The position numbers and the translations under genes were made by a program. Positions 31,632 to 42,902 of a stretch of DNA of 64,000 nucleotides are shown one piece after another; position 1 is the first letter of the stretch; the number at the start of each line of letters is the position of its first letter. The stretch lies in contig OZ038455.1 in NCBI GenBank assembly GCA_964036195.1, positions 5,287,855 through 5,351,854 on the forward strand, read 5' to 3'. Below the pieces are notes generated by a model. It did not search any database, was not told the DNA's origin, and worked only from the letters and a program-made list of their open reading frames with translations. Source of the DNA: Sphaerolaimus hirsutus (taxonomy: Eukaryota > Nematoda > Chromadorea > Monhysterida > Sphaerolaimidae).

Positions 31632-32018
31632 CAGTGCCAGGTTTCAAGCGTTTTGCGCGGGACCCTTTAAGGGTGAATTTATTGGACCACTTCAATTCAG
31701 ACAACTTCATAGCTCACGAGTTCAGGTAACTACCGTAATCTAGCCACCATAACGTGTTGATTACAGCCCCGGGGACAGTCTTCAAGCAGTGACGCCCACC
31801 AGTGGAATTTTCGGATATGGCCCCGTTCAGAATACAGATCAGGGGCTACCTGCTCAGGGGGCACAGCTGCCGGTAGAGTATCATTTTAGGTCGGGTAAGG
31901 TTTTGAATTTTGCGTCGTTTTATTTGCGTTGATAAATTAATTGGGGGAGCATTTCGTTCAATATGGTGTATTCAAATGGGAAATGGAACGCTCTATCAAT
32001 TGGCCGAAATGTCAGCGT
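31632..32018. other. No feature recognised
   Basis: Moderate-GC sequence between two word elements, with no long reading frame or repeat I can name. Confidence 0.4.
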
Positions 32019-32026
32019 GGTAGAAG

Positions 32027-32438
32027 TAGGGTTCAAACGGGATCCCGATCCCGGATCCCGTGAAATTCCGGGATTTAGCAGTCCCGATCCCGAAACTTTT
32101 CAAATCCCGATCCCGAGAAACTCCAAAGTCCGGGATCCCGATCCCGGAAAAATTGGTGGAAATTATCAAAAGTGAAAAAACGACGTTTTTGCATGCAAAA
32201 ATGTGAACGCAAACCCCCAGCGTTCATTTTATGCCACGTTTCTGGCATCCAACAGTGTTTTCAGACCTTTATGAACAACTGTGGATGCCAAAACATCTCT
32301 ATCCCAAGACCCCAATCCCGATCCCGAAAAAATGCCAATCCCGATCCCGTGACCCCAATCCCGGCCAATCCCGATCCCGATCCCGAAATCTCAAAAAACC
32401 AATCCCGATCCCGAAAAGTCAATCCCGTTTGAACCCTA
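32027..32438. mobile_element. hAT-like element, GATCCC-word family, with TSD
   Basis: It starts TAGGGTTCAAACGGGATCCC and ends CCCGTTTGAACCCTA. The perfect 8-bp duplication GGTAGAAG is at 32019-32026 and 32439-32446. About a dozen GATCCC/GGGATC words lie in the outer parts and none in the central 150 bp. Confidence 0.92.
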
Positions 32439-32446
32439 GGTAGAAG

Positions 32447-33283
32447 TAAATATGGTAATTTTATTTATAAATAGATGAATAAATAATCGCGATGAGATAT
32501 TCCATGATCAGATGCGTTAATCGATTCACTGAAAATGTACATGACGTAATTAGTATTTTTAAAATGGAAGAAACGTTTCATTTTCTGCTCTCTTGTAAGT
32601 GTACGCGCATGGGCAGTGCACTATTCCGCATGTAAGCCCATCCCGCATGTAGACCCGGAACACATTTAATTATACCTAGCATGTTGAAAATAGGTTAAGC
32701 GGCGTTTACACTGCAAAATGTGCCGACAAATCAAAAAGTGAAAAAGTTCCATAAATCCAGAATAAAGTTCCATATCTGCGAGAAAAAACAGGTCAGTATA
32801 CGCACTAGTTAGGAGCACTCACATGCCAAATTTCAGATAAATCGGCCTTTTTGTTCCAAAGTTATAAGCATTTTAAAAATTTCACGTTGTCGGTTCGCTT
32901 TTTTTGATCGAAAAAATGTTGTTGTCGGCACAAGCTTTTGATTGGCGACAATGCGGCAATGAGCGCTTGTCGTCACAAGAAAAAAAGTGTTGTCATGTGA
33001 GCCTGATTTTTGTTGTCGATTGTCGCCACGAGCTGCGAACGTGTTTTTTTCATTTTTTTGTGACGACAATGAGTAAATTTTACAACAGGTGCTGAAGTTT
33101 ACCACAGTTGCTTATATAAATAAGTGTGTGAGCAAGTATAAAGTGAGTGATAGGGGGAATGCATATTCACTATGGCTGGTTGTCGAGGGAGGACATAATT
33201 GTCTCACTCACCCATAGCATGGTCAGACACACCAAACTGCGGGAATCACAAAATTGTATGATAAAAAAATTTGGAACACGTAA
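32447..33283. repeat. Mostly unrecognised; TTGTCG-word patch at 32885-33075
   Basis: GTTGTCGG, GGCGACAATG, TTGTCGCC and ACGACAATGAG recur within 200 bp around a GACAATGCGGCAATGAGCGC core, possibly another word element (CACTGCAAAATGTGCCGACA at 32710 may be an end). 32447-32700 shows nothing. Confidence 0.45.
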
Positions 33284-33439
33284 ACACCTTCCCGGTCAAG
33301 TAAGCCACCCATTTTTTTATTTCACTTCGAAAGCTATATCTTGGGCTATGGTGGGGCTATAGAGCTGAAACTTTGTGAATATATAGTTGTCACATCCCTC
33401 TACTCTGCATCAATGGGGGGAGGCATGGCGACTCACTAC

Positions 33440-34730
33440 TAGTGATGTTAAAGGCACCGGAAAAAATAGCACCGCACCACACCGGCACCTTTGCCAACGC
33501 ATGAAAAGGGCACCTGGCACCCTGGGGCACCGGCCAGAAAATGGCACCGCACCGCACCGGCACCGGTGCCTTTTGGAAAAAATGGCACCGGCACCGAAGG
33601 GCACCGGCGGGTTGCCGGTGCTAGCACCGAAAGGCACCGCACCGGGCTGGAATTTCTGAAGTAAATATCGGGCAGTTTCTCAGTGGTTTCACCTTTGGAA
33701 GTGCATATTTCCAGGAATTTTCAACCGATTTTGATGGTTGAGCACTTAAAATCATCAGAATGATGTGGCAATCACTTTTATGAAGCAATTACAATGATTA
33801 CAAATGAAAGATAAAATATTTAATTTACTACAGTGTCCATAGCCACTATTGTCTACTGATCGGAGTCGTTGCTGTACAGAGAATGGAACTACCGTATTTC
33901 CTCGAAATACCCCCCGGGGGGTGATTGTTTCATAGTGGTCCCGAGAGGGGGGGGGGGTTAAACGAGGGGGGGGGGGGTATTTCGAGGGGGGGGTTATTGT
34001 TTCACAAGAAATTTTTTTGAAAACCAAGTACGAAATTGTCGTCTGAAACGTACGCAGACGTCGAAAAATGCAACAAAAACCGCCATTTGTAAGGTTCTGT
34101 AGACTAATATTAGTATGTAGATGGTATGTACACTGTTCTAACGTGACACCGACATTGTTTTAACGTGTGTTCTGCACTACGCAGAACACAAACTACAGTT
34201 ATTGTCATGTACGTTCCCTTTACACTCAATTTGGGGGGGGGTATTTCGAGGAAATACGGTATCTCTGTCATAAACTGACAACAAATTTTGAACAAAAAAG
34301 TAAGATAAATATAAAATATAAAAATGATAAAAATGCAACAAAATTTTAGATTCGCTCATCAGATCATGTATCGGGTATAATGGATTTCACAGTGGGTATA
34401 TTTTTTTGATGGGAGGTTTACAAAATAGGCAAAAACGGTTGGGTAAATATATCGCTGTTTTTTGAAATATGGATAAGCACATACTATGGACAAAATTGCA
34501 CAGCACATGAAGCCTTGGCCGGTGCCTTTCCTGGTGCCTTTTACTTTGCCCTGGTGCTAGAACCTTTGGCACCGGCAAAAAAATGGCACCGCACCGCACC
34601 GGCACCGGTGCTTTTCTGAAAAAAATGGCACCGGCATGGCACCCGTGAAGATTGCAATGGCACCGCACCAGCACCAGTGCTGGTGCCCTTCGGTGCCCAG
34701 CACTGGGGCACCGGTGCCTTTACATCACTA
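33440..34730. mobile_element. hAT-like element, GGCACC-word family, with TSD
   Basis: It starts TAGTGATGTTAAAGGCACCG and ends GGTGCCTTTACATCACTA. The perfect 8-bp duplication CTCACTAC is at 33432-33439 and 34731-34738. The site is uninterrupted (in reverse) at about 907-925 and 35708-35725. GGCACCGCACCG words lie at both ends. A nested MITE is at 33890-34261. Confidence 0.93.
33890..34261. mobile_element. Nested MITE, CTCGAAATACCCC family, reference copy
   Basis: TACCGTATTTCCTCGAAATA and its exact complement at 34242-34261 bound an uninterrupted 372-bp copy: GTGATTGTTTCATAGTGGTC, G-runs with GTATTTCGAGG, GTACGCAGACGTCGAAAAAT, GTGTTCTGCACTACGCAGAA and TGTACGTTCCC. It is useful as the empty-site model for interrupted copies. 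Confidence 0.93.
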
Positions 34731-35868
34731 CTCACTACAGGGTGGGTCGCCCTATATGCAACAATTTTTTGCCAGGTTTTCAGTGTCCCAAACAAGTACA
34801 CCACCCACTTGATTAGCTACACTAAAGGTGCTGTATCTCCAGTTGTGGGGGTGGTAGAAAGCTAATATTTTGGGGGTATCTTGGCCACACCCACCCCTAC
34901 TATACTCCAGTAGCGCAGCTCCCGACGACCCACTACAGTTTGTGCCACTTTGTATAAAAGTTGTTGTTTTTTAAAAAATGACTCAAGTGTCCCAAGCAAG
35001 TTCACCACCTAAACGAATTAAAAACTTGTTTTGAGAACATACCTTCTATAAAAACTGAATCAGGTTTTGTCCCTAGTTCTGCTAATCAAATTTATTTGGG
35101 TGGAATGAAAAAGTGAAAATTCTGTAAAATTTTGTTCCTGCAATGACATCATTATGACATCATAGAATTCACCCCAAATAAATTTCCTTATGTCGCCATT
35201 TTGGAGGTCATGTTGTTTACGTAACTTTGAACCTTAGACCCCTTTTCTACTGAACTTTGTAAACCAACTTTTATTGTGTGGAACAAAAAATTGGTTTAAA
35301 GTGAAATTTTTGGTCTGCTGTTTATGGTGGGGGTGGCTAAACAAAGGAAAAAATTGAATTAGCAGAACTAGGGTTAAAACCTGATTCAGTTTTTATAGAA
35401 GGTATGTTCTCAAAAAAATTTTTTGATTCGTTTAGGTGGTGAACTTACTTGGGACACTTGGGTCGTTTTTTAAAAAAAACAACAACTTTATACACAGCGG
35501 CACAAACTGTAGTGGGTCGTCGGAAGCTGCCCCACTGGCGTAAAGTAGGGGGTGGGTGTTGCGTAGATACTCCTAAAATTTTAGCTTTCTACAACCACCG
35601 CAACTGGAGATACAGCCCCTTTAGTGTAGCTAATCAAGTGGGTGGTGTACTTGTTTGGGACACAGAAAATCTGGCAAAAAATTGTAGCATATAGGGCAAC
35701 CAACCCTGTAGTTGGTCGCCATGCCTCCCCCCATTGATGCAGAGTAGAGGGATGTTACAAGTATATATTCACAAAGTTTCAGCTCTATAACCCCACCATA
35801 GCCCGAGATATAGCTTCCAAAATGAAATAAAAAATGGGTGGCTTACTTGACTGGGAAGGGTGTTTACA

Positions 35869-36064
35869 TTGAGCCAGCATAAAACCGACAGCACCAATGA
35901 AAAGCCCATTTTGGAAAGTATCCTCATTCAAATTTTCAGATCAAATGGTGTAGTTTCATGTAAATTATTGCAAAAGATTGATTTGTGGGAAGCAAATTTA
36001 TCTATCTATCTATCTATCTATCCTGGAAGCAAATTTTTTCACTACTATCCACCGAATTGCCCAG
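35869..36064. repeat. ATCTATCT stretch next to hAT-like insertion
   Basis: AATTTATCTATCTATCTATC and TATCCACCGAATTGCCCAGC resemble the ATAGATAG family; the remainder continues after the insertion at 36838-36990 (TATCCGGAGTGATTTTTGAG). Confidence 0.6.
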
Positions 36065-36072
36065 CTATCTAC

Positions 36073-36829
36073 CAGAGTTGTTAAAATACTGGTATTTTTG
36101 GAAAGCATTAGCGTAAGCGTAAATACACTTTCCAAATTATGGGTATGGATACTAAAAGCGTAAGGTATGCCTAAAATACCTAGGAAAGCGTAAAATAAAG
36201 CGTAAGTGTAAAAAAAGTTTTACAAGGTGCTCTTGCTGTTGAGCATCAGACTATCGGATTACCGTATTTACTCAAAATAGCCCCTCAAAATACCCCTACC
36301 CAAAATGTGTCCAATAATGTCCAAAAACTGCAGTTTGGTATCTGTGCAATGCGAAACCCACGTTAAAAAGAATACAGAGTTATATTAGGACAGGGCTTAT
36401 ATCAACTAGGTTAATAGGTACGTACTTATGTAAGTGTATACCTAGACGCTTATATTTTGCACTTTGAGAAAAACCCTGGGTGTATTTCAAGGAAATACGG
36501 TATCCATTATCTGACCCAAAATTCCTTATCCTAAGCCACGATATTGCTAGCCGACACAATTTGCACTTGTGCCGCTATTTTCACTCTGCTAGCGCACACA
36601 CGTTTTTTTTGTACGCTTTCTCAATCACTTTCTGTTCCTTTCTTCCTATTTCAAAAGCGTAAAACTGGGTTGCATGAAAAAAATTTACGCTTTTAGTACC
36701 CGGGTATTTACGCCGGGAAAGCGTAATACAGCGTACAGGTATTTTACAAAAGTGTAAGCGTAAGCGTAAGTATAAATACCCATTTACCCGGGTATTTTGG
36801 GTAAGCGTAAATACGCTTTTGCAACTCTG
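36073..36829. mobile_element. hAT-like element, GCGTAA version, with TSD
   Basis: It starts CAGAGTTGTT and ends GCAACTCTG. The perfect 8-bp duplication CTATCTAC is at 36065-36072 and 36830-36837. Words are GCGTAA with a few GTGTAA. A short CTCGAAATACCCC-type MITE (36261-36503, ends TACCGTATTTACTCAAAATA and AAGGAAATACGGTA) is nested. Confidence 0.92.
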
Positions 36830-36973
36830 CTATCTACCTATCCGGAGTGATTTTTGAGAAATTTTACCCAAATTGTTGCTCAAAATCGCTACTTTTAATA
36901 TTTTTTAAATAGATTTTCACCTCCAAAATCACTAGTACATGTTCATTATTGGTTATTTTCAAGAGTTTTGACT

Positions 36974-37210
36974 ATAGTATTTCCTCAAAATATCCCCCCC
37001 TTGAATTAACCCCCCCCCCCTCAAAATACCCCCAGGTATCTTTGAGCCGGGGAAAAAATAAACCCTCCTCGGAATTCACTCATCTGAAATGATGTACACC
37101 ATGTATGAACTGTACATGGTGTATATATTGGTTGCAGTTTGCATCGCAGCTACACATACTGGTTTGTGTAGCGATGGGTGTTAGCGTTAGCGTAATGCCC
37201 ACTAGCGCTA
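36974..37210. repeat. Type-B CTCGAAATACCCC fragment
   Basis: GTATTTCCTCAAAATATCCC followed by CAGGTATCTTTGAGCCGGGG, GATGTACACCATG and CGCAGCTACACATACTGG. The right end is missing; AGCGTTAGCGTAATGCCCAC at 37180 looks like a GCGTAA-family piece. Confidence 0.6.
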
Positions 37211-38237
37211 ACCCCCCAAAATCACGAACATTCCGTCAGGCTCTGCCTTTTTTTGTGTGTGGGCGAGCAATTTCCATTTTTCATCCCGTACGGTTTACAT
37301 GCTCACGGTTTTCATGCCATTCTGTGTCACTTTACTAGCTAAGTATTACACTTTACTTGCTATGAGTATGCCACTTTTCAAGCCAAAGTTGTGTGTTTTG
37401 CGCCAATTTACTCTTTTACATGAAATGTGGCATACTGTATTTCCTCTAATAGAAGGGCGGAGAAGGTAAATACATACCTAGTAAAACTGCTGGAAGCGCT
37501 GATGTCAGACAGTTCCATCATGATAGTATGATGAAATATAGGAACTTTTCATTTCCAAAAATGCACGCGTGCTTTGGCGCGGCCGCGAAAAGCTGGCCGG
37601 AATTCCCATACAAAAAAAGTTTCATTTCCAAAAATGCATACGTGAATTTCCAAATCTATTTTGCACTATAAATCAAATATGCGTGCATATATTGATCTGA
37701 AAATTTAGGTAGAGGTACTTTTAGACACGGGCTTTGCAGTGATGTGATTCGTTTTATCCTACGATGCACCGTTAAGAAGTTATTAACCATTTAATTTCAA
37801 TTGTTCAGATTTGTTCCCAATTTTGGGTGACTTACAAAATCTCACATAACTCCCTAAATATTTCCCGGCCAACAAAATTAGTGATTACAAAAATTGTAGA
37901 GAAATGTCGGATCTATCTGAAAAGTGTGGTGCAAGCATCGTCCCCCAAACATAGCGCCGTCGGGCCAGCGTCAAACTTTAAAATGCGATTTTGAAAAATC
38001 GAAAAACTCCCCACTTGAAAGTTCAATCGGTTTAAATAAACTGAATCGAATGGAATCCGTCTGTTCGAATTTGAATTTGAGACATATCTTACTCGTACAT
38101 AAAAGAAGGAAAGCTGACTCGTTTCATGTCTGCCGAGCATAGCTGAAATCGAGGGTAGCATTTCGAGGGGGGGGGGGGTCGGCCTGCCGGCACGTGTTTA
38201 TATCTCGGGAACCGCTGGGTGAAAATTGTTGATTTTT
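37211..38237. other. No gene recognised; small AGAAGGGCGG fragment
   Basis: 37433-37460 reads ACTGTATTTCCTCTAATAGA then AGGGCGG, an end of the AGAAGGGCG type. 37540-37660 repeats TTCATTTCCAAAAATGCA. No convincing exon seen in either strand. Confidence 0.45.
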
Positions 38238-39409
38238 TAATATAATATGGTTTCAGGTCGGGGCTAGTTACAAGTCCGAGGAAATTTCGCTACGATGCCC
38301 CAGACCGGAGATAGAGTGGGTCTATAAAAAGATGGTCATTTGCGAAATTTTTGCGTGTAGCTCAGAACATGCAAACTTTGAACATCAATAACTCAACTAT
38401 TTCTGGGCCGATTTTAGTAATTTCACTTTTAAAATGATGACAAATGCTTGGAAAGTTCATTTCTGAGGTCAAAAAGGCGATACAATATTGTGTATATATC
38501 GATTTGGCCGGATTTCAAAATGCAAAATTTACGGAAAATTTTTCTTGTTGAACATGCTATCGTATACTCCTGATCGAGAAACTCAATGAAACAATAGCGA
38601 GATCGATATCTCTTTCCAATCAAAAGTTATAGCGCTTCAAACTTTTCCCTCCCATCCACATAAATATCCACATGCATGCAACTTCAAAACTCCATATCTC
38701 GGCCATTTCTCTGCCTATTTGCACCAATGAACACTTAAAATGATCAGAATGACATGGAGATATCGTTTTTATTCACAGTCTATTTGTATGGATTTTCATT
38801 ATGACAATTTAATTCAAGAGTTCGCATAAATTTCTTGTATGGGAAATCTGCTGAAATATATGTATAATCTGGTACTAAAAACGATATCTCCATGTCATTC
38901 TGATCATTTTAAGTGTTCATTGGTGCAAATAGGCAGAGAAATGGCCGAGATATGGAGTTTTGAAGTTGCATGCATGTGGTTAATTATGTGGATGGGAGGG
39001 AAAAGTTTGAAGCGCCATAACTTTTGATCGGAAAGAGATATCGATCTCATTTTTGTTTCATTGAGTTTCTCTCGATTAGGAGAATAGGATGGCATGTTCA
39101 AAAAGCACACTTGCGGAAATTTTGCATTTCGAAATCGGGCTAAATCGATATATAAACAAATGTGTAGCTCCGATTTGACCTCAGAAATGAACTCTCCAAG
39201 CATTTGTCATCATTTTAAAAGTGAAATTACTAAAATCGGCCCAGAAATAGTCGAGTTATTGATGTTCAAAGTTTGCATGTTCTGAGCTACACGCAAAAAT
39301 TTCGCAAATGACCATCTTTTTATCGACCGACTCTATCTCCGGTCTGGGGCATCATAGCGAAATTTCCTCGGACTTGTAACTAGCCCCGACCTGAAACCAT
39401 ATTATATTA
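38238..39409. mobile_element. 1.17-kb palindromic element
   Basis: Left arm TAATATAATATGGTTTCAGG and right arm CCTGAAACCATATTATATTA pair across a centre near 38823. The arms, about 570 bp each, stay alignable throughout (for example CACTTAAAATGATCAGAATG at 38730 and its complement at 38893), with modest divergence. No transposase frame. Confidence 0.88.
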
Positions 39410-39981
39410 AAAATTCAGATTTGTGTGAACAACTTCGTTGTGATACACAAATTATTTTATGAGCAACAGCTCATACACTAAATATAGAACGTAGTAGAAA
39501 CAAGTTCAACACACTGCATAAAATGCATGAAATGCAAAAACGCGGAAATTAATCCGCGGATCGGATTAACAGAGCAATGCGACCCCATAAAAGGCCTCCG
39601 CGTGCAATAACTTGTATTCCACTATCTTCTGTAGCGACGAGAAAACATAATTTATGTATCATACGAAATTGTGATTTAAAACAACAATTTCCACAAAATA
39701 ATCTGAATTTATTCGAACGAAAAAACGTTCCGAAGCCAAATAAAATTGACTAAATAAAATAAAATACCACACATCATTGGATATTGCACTTACTACTGAT
39801 CTCCGGCAAGAGATAATAAGTTGCATTTGCACGACCAAAATCACATTTGCGACCAATAAAACCATGATAAAACATGTGATAAAACGACTTGAGTTTTGAA
39901 ATGTACATGTCAAAACGAAATTAAACTCTTGAACCCGAAGTGATTGAATTACCGAAAAAATTGATAATTTCAAACGGGGGG
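39410..39981. other. No feature recognised
   Basis: AT-rich sequence without an ORF or repeat I can name, ending in a G-run (CAAACGGGGGG) that is probably the start of a CTCGAAATACCCC MITE cut by the gap. Confidence 0.45.
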
Positions 39982-40181
39982 NNNNNNNNNNNNNNNNNNN
40001 NNNNNNNNNNNNNNNNNNNNNNNNNNNNNNNNNNNNNNNNNNNNNNNNNNNNNNNNNNNNNNNNNNNNNNNNNNNNNNNNNNNNNNNNNNNNNNNNNNNN
40101 NNNNNNNNNNNNNNNNNNNNNNNNNNNNNNNNNNNNNNNNNNNNNNNNNNNNNNNNNNNNNNNNNNNNNNNNNNNNNNNNN
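39982..40181. other. Assembly gap, 200 N
   Basis: Exactly 200 N, which suggests a fixed-size placeholder, so the true distance across it is unknown. It breaks inside a G/C-homopolymer-rich MITE. Confidence 1.
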
Positions 40182-40489
40182 TTATGTTCTACGTAGTGCA
40201 GAAAACACGTTAAAACAATGTCGGTGTCACGTTAGAACAGTGTACATACCATCTACATACTAATATTAGTCTACAGAACCTTATAAATGGCAGTTTTTGT
40301 TGCATTTTTCGACGTCTGCGTACGTTTCAGACGACAATTTCGTACTTGGTTTTCAAAAATTTTCTTGTGAAATAATAACCCCCCCCCCTCGAAATAACCC
40401 CCCCTCCCTCATTTGACCCCCCCCCCCCCCCCTTACGGGACCACTATGAAACAATCACCCCCGGGGGGTATTTCGAGGAAATACGGTAT
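40182..40489. mobile_element. MITE, CTCGAAATACCCC family, inverse orientation, gap-truncated
   Basis: It contains the complement of the 33890-34261 interior (GTAGTGCAGAAAACACGTTA, CGACGTCTGCGTACGTTTCA) and ends GTATTTCGAGGAAATACGGTA. The left end is lost in the gap. Confidence 0.85.
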
Positions 40490-40660
40490 ACCGTATTTCC
40501 TCGATATACCACATGATGGTTTATTTTTTCTGAGTGCAAATTTTGATTGGGGTATTTCGAGCGAGGGGTTTATTATTTTGCCAGGAATTTTCGTAAAGTA
40601 TCATGTAAAGAATCAGTATTTACATACCCATAACTGGTAATAAACATGACTAAATGGGAT
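40490..40660. repeat. Second MITE start abutting the first
   Basis: TACCGTATTTCCTCGATATA follows directly after the previous element's end. GGTTTATTTTTTCTGAGTGC and TATTATTTTGCCAGGAATTT follow; the right end is absent. Confidence 0.65.
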
Positions 40661-40849
40661 ATAATATTTAGGACCTATCATCATACGGCTGTTTGGCTGA
40701 AAAATAGGTGTATCCCTTGGGATTTTAATGATGTAGTGGTTGATTGTACTTTAATGGCAAAAGGTCAATTGACTACTGCGACATCAGCGGTATGTCACAA
40801 TTACGAATCGATTATTCTACAAACGCATTGCAGAAGAAAAGTTTTTTTT
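40661..40849. other. No feature recognised
   Basis: A short moderate-AT stretch with an open frame on the plus strand, but I see no conserved motif or splice context. Confidence 0.35.
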
Positions 40850-41052
40850 TGCGCTGGCGCTATTGGCGCTTGGCGCCATCACTCTCTGGCGCCATTGGCG
40901 CTTGGCGCTGAGGTTAAGAAATGCGCCATGGCGCTTTTGGCGCTTGGCGCTATTTTGCTCTGGCGCCATTTGGCGCTTGGCGCTGGGGGTCGGAAAAGCA
41001 CCATGGCGCTTTTGGCGCCTGGCGCCAAAAGTCTGGCGCTTTTTCCATCACT
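40850..41052. repeat. GGCGC-word element, right end
   Basis: GCGCTGGCGCTATTGGCGCT through GGCGCTTTTTCCATCACTA. Close to 24550-24751. No matching TAGTGATG left end nearby, so it is truncated. Confidence 0.78.
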
Positions 41053-41053
41053 A

Positions 41054-41275
41054 CCCGGGGGTATTCCGAGGAAATACGGCAACTTCCCCGTAAATAACAC
41101 AACCAATCTTCATGAGTAATGCGCATACACACGCTAGAGTTGGCGAAGCTGGTTGGGTGTTGCTGCTTCATTGGCTGCCCAGTGGCTCACTGGCTTTCTG
41201 TTGGCTCAGCTGTGAAATATTTAAACAGCAAAATGGGAAGAGGGATCACCCGAGGTAATACGGACGGGGCAGGCC
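41054..41275. repeat. Dispersed duplication carrying a hAT empty site
   Basis: CCGGGGGTATTCCGAGGAAA and CAACTTCCCCGTAAATAACA match 25628-25704; CTAGAGTTGGCGAAGCTGGT on matches 27047 on. The junction at 41108-41146 is the site occupied by 25705-27035 in the other copy. Confidence 0.88.
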
Positions 41276-41490
41276 TGATACGCACATCTGCCCGATACGC
41301 ACATTTGCCCGTTTTTTCACTTGACACTTTTTCAAGTGATTTTCGGATATGAGTAAAGTGAAAAAAGTTGCACAATGAAATTAGTGAACTGTTTTCACTT
41401 CACTCATATCTGAAAATCACTTGAAAAAGTGTCACGTGAAAAAAACCGGCAAATGTGCGTATCGGGCAGATGTGCGTATCAGTGCACCCC
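41276..41490. mobile_element. Palindromic MITE, GATACGCACAT word
   Basis: CCTGATACGCACATCTGCCC at the left, GGGCAGATGTGCGTATCAG at the right, and CACTTGACACTTTTTCAAGT arms around a centre near 41383. A shortened relative is at 27185-27330. Confidence 0.82.
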
Positions 41491-42105
41491 CGAACAGAAG
41501 TGCCACTTTGCCCATGCTTCACTCGTGCTTGTGCTGCCTTGGCTCGTTGCAGTGGGACTGGTTGCGGTCGTGGCTCCGATGTGAATGGATCCGCACTGCT
41601 TTCGGTTCGCATTTATACCGGCCATTTCGCTGCATTCGGCCATAAAAAAGTTCGTTATGGATCGTAAGTCTGCCGGCTTAGATACGCACTTTACAACTTG
41701 CCCGATGGATTTTTGTGGCTATACAGTGGCTTAGTGAAGTACAGAACCATGTTTCTCTGAATATATTACATACTCAAGTGACTTTACACCTTACACGCGT
41801 CGTTTACTTTGGAAGGGCGCCAACGATATTGAACACATACGATTTTTATAAAGAGGAAACTAGATCATCACGTTTTAGGTCAACAAAATTTTTTTGTCTT
41901 TTCACAAAGATTTTCTTATTTTTAATTATCATTGGCACGATTCCAAAGTGAGACATAAATAATTGCGTGCGCAGAGTGTCACGTCACTGGAGCACAGTAC
42001 ACCTAGTTTTCCGGCAAAATTGCAGGGGGATTATTCTAGAGGGCAGCGTTCTTCTATTGAAAATTGGAACTTGAAGGGCACTTTAAAGTTGTCCTGCAAT
42101 CTACA
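41491..42105. repeat. Dispersed duplication carrying the promoter (copy 3)
   Basis: It matches 19600-20285 except for the short insert at 19881-19955, which is absent here. The TATA element on the minus strand is near 41614. It keeps GGCGCCAACGATATTGAACA and GTCACGTCACTGGAGCACAG. Confidence 0.85.
41492..41515 (-). pseudogene. Truncated signal-peptide gene start, copy 3
   Basis: The ATG at 41515 opens MGKVALLF and is then cut by the GATACGCACAT MITE. The promoter and 5' UTR are otherwise intact, so a transcript could start here but would not encode the full signal peptide. Confidence 0.7.
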
Positions 42106-42440
42106 TTAAACTAAAATCGAATTGACACTGAAGCCACTTGACATCCAGGTGTGAGTCGCAGTCGCCTGTTCAACTTTGCACCAATACCACCACAGTACCT
42201 AATGTATAAATATGTGATGAGAAAACTATGTTCATTATTCAGATGGGTTATGGTAGTTATAGCTGTAAACTGTGCAACCATCAAACTAACTTTTTCCTCT
42301 AGATGTGTGTAACATGTTTTACAGTTTGAATATGACTTGCTGAATGCGAATAAGCGGCAATGTTCAAAGTGCGTCATTGAAAAATGTTATGCGTGCAAAT
42401 CGGGTCTGTGCCTGTTGGCATGTAAACCGTTTGGCATCTA
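42106..42440. other. Mostly unrecognised; short shared blocks
   Basis: 42100-42150 resembles one arm of the 125-500 palindrome (TAAAATCGAATTGACACTGA). 42230-42265 has CATTATTCAGATGGGTTATGG, as in the 29923-30120 palindrome. 42330-42400 matches 21470-21530. Confidence 0.5.
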
Positions 42441-42564
42441 GACAACGGATCATAGGTTTTCAAGGTTTTGACCCTCTCGAGGGCTCCATAGATAGAAAAT
42501 ACTTTCTACGGGAAGGATAGATAGCTCAAAACTATTTTGGGGGGCTTGCTGTGGCTAAAATATA

Positions 42565-42902
42565 TACCGTATTTGCTTGAATAATCCCCCTGGGGGATTA
42601 TTATTTCGTCCAGATTTTTTTGAGGGGGAACTATTCGAGGGGGGAATTATTCGAGGGGGGGGGGAATTATTATTTCGTCAAAATATTCCTGCGTCTTTCT
42701 ATCAAGTGAATTCAAGAAATGTGCTTTTTTAACACAAAAACGTGCCATTTTTGTTAGAATTTGCACAAGTAATTGATGAAATATCTTTAAGGGAGGATTA
42801 TTCGAGGGGGGGGAATTATTATTTCCTCACTCGTCTTACAGGGGGGGATTATTCGAGGGGGGAATTATTCAAGGGGGGGGAACTTTTCAAGCAAATACGG
42901 TA
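42565..42902. mobile_element. MITE, TACCGTATTTGCTTGAATAATCCCC type
   Basis: Clean inverted ends TACCGTATTTGCTTGAATAA and CAAGCAAATACGGTA. GGGGGAATTATTCGAGGGG and TTATTATTTCGTC words on both sides of a 120-bp unrelated centre. Confidence 0.88.

Larger units (their letters stand above)
33284..35868. mobile_element. Long inverted-repeat element, interrupted by a hAT-like insertion
   Basis: The left arm (33284-33439, 34739-35220) and right arm (35222-35868) are reverse complements; without the 1.3-kb insertion they are about 640 bp each, centred near 35222. Paired blocks include CCTTCTATAAAAACTGAATC and GGTGGCTTACTTGAC. A partial copy is at 784-1071. No transposase frame is evident. Confidence 0.85.

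Noticed and set aside
31159-31639. 8-bp TSD for the ATATCG element
   Set aside because: Flanks GTGTAGGG and TCAGTGCC do not match.
37913-38161. Possible exon on the minus strand
   Set aside because: Open for 82 codons but no motif, splice sites or family resemblance.
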